DNA from: Defluviitaleaceae bacterium
GTDB lineage: Bacteria > Bacillota > Clostridia > Lachnospirales > WQUN01
Direction of reading: 5' to 3'
NCBI GenBank assembly: GCA_009780185.1
Contig: WRAN01000001.1
Location: 62,001-126,000 of the forward strand
Length of the DNA stretch: 64,000 nucleotides
The position numbers and the translations under genes were made by a program. The first letter of the stretch is position 1, and each line of letters opens with the position of its first letter. Shown here in pieces: positions 62,333 to 64,000 of the stretch. Under the pieces are notes generated by a model that was given only the letters and a program-made list of their open reading frames with translations, had not been told where the DNA came from and did no database searches.

Positions 62333-63107
62333 CATAAATCGCATCTTCAGGCACATGAAATTTAATTGGATACATTTTTGACAAAGTATCAAGCACTTCC
62401 TTGGCCTGAGGTATCACGCTAAGCGACCCAATAAGCACCACATCTGAAATATTATCCCTAAGCGTTGCAAAAACCGCCATCATACCTACACTTTCGAATA
62501 TCATATTAATAAGTCCGCGTACAATATCCGCAGGTGTGGCAGTATCTTTCAGGTTTCCAAAATTAGAAACGGTGGTATCATAAGGAAGGTTTCCGATTTT
62601 TGCACGGGTTATATCACCTAATTGCAAATCTACGGCGCTTAAATCTCCTTGGGCGGCAAGATCAGTAATACGGTCAAAGCTGCTGGCTCCGGCAAAACGT
62701 CCGGCAAGTTTTTGCAAAGTGCCTCCCCCTACCCCGCTTCCGCCAATATGGGAGATATCAGTCCCACAGGCTCGCACAAGGGCAGTACCTGTACCAACAC
62801 TTACAATTATGGCAGAATCAAGCGTTGCCATTCTTAACCCGCCAAGACCTATTGCTAGAAACTCATCCACCCGTTTTGTGGGGATATCATACATACCATG
62901 TAAATAGCTGGAACCTACACCGGTCAGCACTATCTGGCGGATATCGCTTATTTTAAGACTGTGTTTGGCTGTAAATTTTCCAAAAGCACCAAAAGCCGAG
63001 GTTAACTGATCTTTAGCCTCGACTTGCATCATACCAACGCAGCGTTCCTTATCCTTAAAGCCTACAATTTTTGTAGTAGATCCTCCTACATCTATGCCTA
63101 GTACCAT
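62298..63107 (-). CDS. coaW: Type II pantothenate kinase
   Basis: The 269-residue ASKHA-fold kinase has the N-terminal phosphate loop GIDVGGSTTKIVGF, VSVGTGTALVR and HIGGSGVGGGTLQKLAG, as in CoaW of staphylococci and Clostridia. It performs the first step of CoA synthesis and is not feedback-inhibited in the classical way. An ECF S component gene directly upstream suggests coupled pantothenate uptake. AGGAGG is 13 bases from the ATG with a two-codon frame ATG AGT TAA between. Confidence 0.88.
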   Translation of the reverse strand: MVLGIDVGGSTTKIVGFKDKERCVGMMQVEAKDQLTSAFGAFGKFTAKHSLKISDIRQIVLTGVGSSYLHGMYDIPTKRVDEFLAIGLGGLRMATLDSAIIVSVGTGTALVRACGTDISHIGGSGVGGGTLQKLAGRFAGASSFDRITDLAAQGDLSAVDLQLGDITRAKIGNLPYDTTVSNFGNLKDTATPADIVRGLINMIFESVGMMAVFATLRDNISDVVLIGSLSVIPQAKEVLDTLSKMYPIKFHVPEDAIYATAVGAALSEF

Positions 63108-63139
63108 AGTTTAACTCATGCCTCCTTCGTCGGCGTCAC

Positions 63140-63181
63140 AAAAAAGTTGGTGTGAAAACCCGCTACGCGGATGTTTCACAC
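63140..63181 (-). terminator. Hairpin with T-run between ECF gene and pantothenate kinase
   Basis: On the minus strand GTGTGAAA and TTTCACAC (63181-63150), with an inner CCGC/GCGG stem, are followed within a few bases by TTTTTT. It begins at the ECF stop codon and may lower expression of the downstream kinase. Confidence 0.65.
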
Positions 63182-63835
63182 TTACCTCTTTAGCACGTTT
63201 AATGTTTTCTCTATTACAATCACCAGCGTTCCTACAATGGCGGCAACCAGCACTGCGGCTGTAATAGCCTCCGGCACACCATTGGCAGCAATAAGACCCC
63301 ATATTGCAGCATAAATGGCATCTATCGGCGCAGGAGCAGCCAGTGCCGAGTTCCAAGAATCAGCGAAGAAAACATAAATAAAATGCATTACCAATAAGGT
63401 ATTAGTCAAACTTCCAACTATCCCTGCAATGGCATAATTAGCTATAGCAAGCTTAGGGGGCAGTAACTTCCTTAAACCTACAAATACATACCAGGGTATA
63501 ATCCCTACAAGTATCCTAGGCACAAATGCCACCAACAACGCCAACAAACTTCCATTGTCTGTGCCGGGCAAATTAATAAATGGGGAAAATATAAAAGAGG
63601 TAGCCCCTGGGTTATATGTGGCAAAAAGCATACTGGCAAGGCCAAACATAAAACCCAATAAAGCTCCATACTTAGGCCCCATCAGCAGCGCTCCGATAAT
63701 AACGGGAATATGCAAAATTGTTGGACGTACAAAAGGCAATGGAAGAAACCCTATCCCCATAAACATTAAAAGAAAAATGATTGCCGTAAACATACCCGTT
63801 ATTGCGATTAATTGCGTCTTATTCCACTCATACAT
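63182..63835 (-). CDS. ECF transporter S component, probable pantothenate uptake
   Basis: The 217-residue protein has six membrane helices. LIAITGMFTAIIFLLMFM with MGIGFLPLPFVRPTILHIPV and the LLGFMFGLAS segment are typical of ECF S components that dock on a shared energising module. Adjacent coaW points to pantothenate as ligand, an inference by context. GGGAG lies eight bases before the ATG. Confidence 0.85.
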   Translation of the reverse strand: MYEWNKTQLIAITGMFTAIIFLLMFMGIGFLPLPFVRPTILHIPVIIGALLMGPKYGALLGFMFGLASMLFATYNPGATSFIFSPFINLPGTDNGSLLALLVAFVPRILVGIIPWYVFVGLRKLLPPKLAIANYAIAGIVGSLTNTLLVMHFIYVFFADSWNSALAAPAPIDAIYAAIWGLIAANGVPEAITAAVLVAAIVGTLVIVIEKTLNVLKR

Positions 63836-63850
63836 ATTTTTTCTCCCTTT

Positions 63851-63874
63851 ATAGCGATTTCGGTTGAAATTGGA
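63851..63874. repeat. Partial copy of the dispersed palindromic repeat
   Basis: ATAGCGATTTCGGTTGAAAT and the next few bases match the right arm of the long palindrome at 13221-13339 (minus strand) with one difference over 22 bases. It lies in the leader of the ECF gene, between its promoter and start codon. Only one arm is present. Confidence 0.6.
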
Positions 63875-63925
63875 CTCTAAATAAAATCATGTGCTTTATG
63901 CTTGGAATCTATACTGCGCCTTCTA

Positions 63926-63954
63926 AATATCTGCTTTTTTCTTTTTTTTGTCAA
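63926..63954 (-). promoter_or_regulatory. Sigma-A-type promoter of the ECF-coaW unit
   Basis: On the minus strand TTGACA (63954-63949) and GATATT (63931-63926) are separated by 17 bases. The leader to the ATG at 63835 is about 85 bases and contains the partial dispersed repeat. Confidence 0.65.
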
Positions 63955-64000
63955 TATTTTGATAATCCCACTCCATCTACAAAACGACAGGGGTATCCCT

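Overview
The window looks like a chromosomal segment of a low-GC, Gram-positive, endospore-forming anaerobe of the class Clostridia. The case rests on spoIVA, a 24-27 residue spoVM, bofA with its DUF2508 neighbour, GrdX-, CD3324- and CD0519-type proteins, the hprK-murB-rapZ-whiA-crh cluster, a type II pantothenate kinase and an LPxTG-type surface protein. I cannot name the species. No rRNA genes or CRISPR arrays are visible; there are two tRNAs (Trp-CCA and Leu-TAA).

Layout. 1-2366 (minus): F-type ATP synthase genes atpZ-atpI-atpB-atpE-atpF-atpH, cut at the window edge, divergent from a degenerate response regulator (2480-3172). 3391-5182: small CD3324 and DUF1062 proteins and an SDR oxidoreductase. 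5291-13140 (minus): spoIVA, galT and a B12/radical SAM protein. Between spoIVA and galT sits a 3.15 kb AT-rich island (DNA methyltransferase, DGQHR-domain protein, small convergent gene) bracketed by a 103 bp imperfect direct repeat of the spoIVA 5' end. 13365-15741: orphan solute-binding protein, bofA, DUF2508. 15995-23767 (plus): one tight operon of PEGA protein, uvrC, hprK, murB, rapZ, a shortened whiA, a Crh-like HPr and grdX. 23817-26427 (minus): GH4 glycosidase and gap. 26568-30878: a small membrane gene, spoVM, replication-gene remnants, a secreted protease-like protein that seems to have lost two catalytic residues, a Cys-rich secreted protein and a decayed resolvase. 30976-37573 (minus): RNase G/E, DUF2344, methyltransferase, TtcA-like, cysteine desulfurase, aldose epimerase and aldo/keto reductase.

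37795-42967 is accessory: tRNA-Trp, a P-loop kinase, a membrane-anchored HNH nuclease, a large serine recombinase, a RelBE pair and tRNA-Leu. 43022-51111: metallophosphoesterase, sugar dehydrogenase-kinase pair, membrane protein, AsnB variant, TPR protein, DUF4870. 51500-52260: a decayed type III toxin-antitoxin locus. 52443-57818: a 1791-residue beta-helix surface protein with a sorting signal and a 12-base poly-C tract upstream. 58806-61293: LRR protein, engB, HD protein. 61538-63835: HAD phosphatase, type II pantothenate kinase and an ECF S component.

The most interesting candidate system is the methyltransferase-DGQHR island. Its DGQHR protein carries an N-terminal region resembling a degenerate PD-(D/E)XK nuclease, and the long duplicated flanks resemble insertions with long target duplication described for restriction-modification units. 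All function calls are from reading the sequence; no database search was run.
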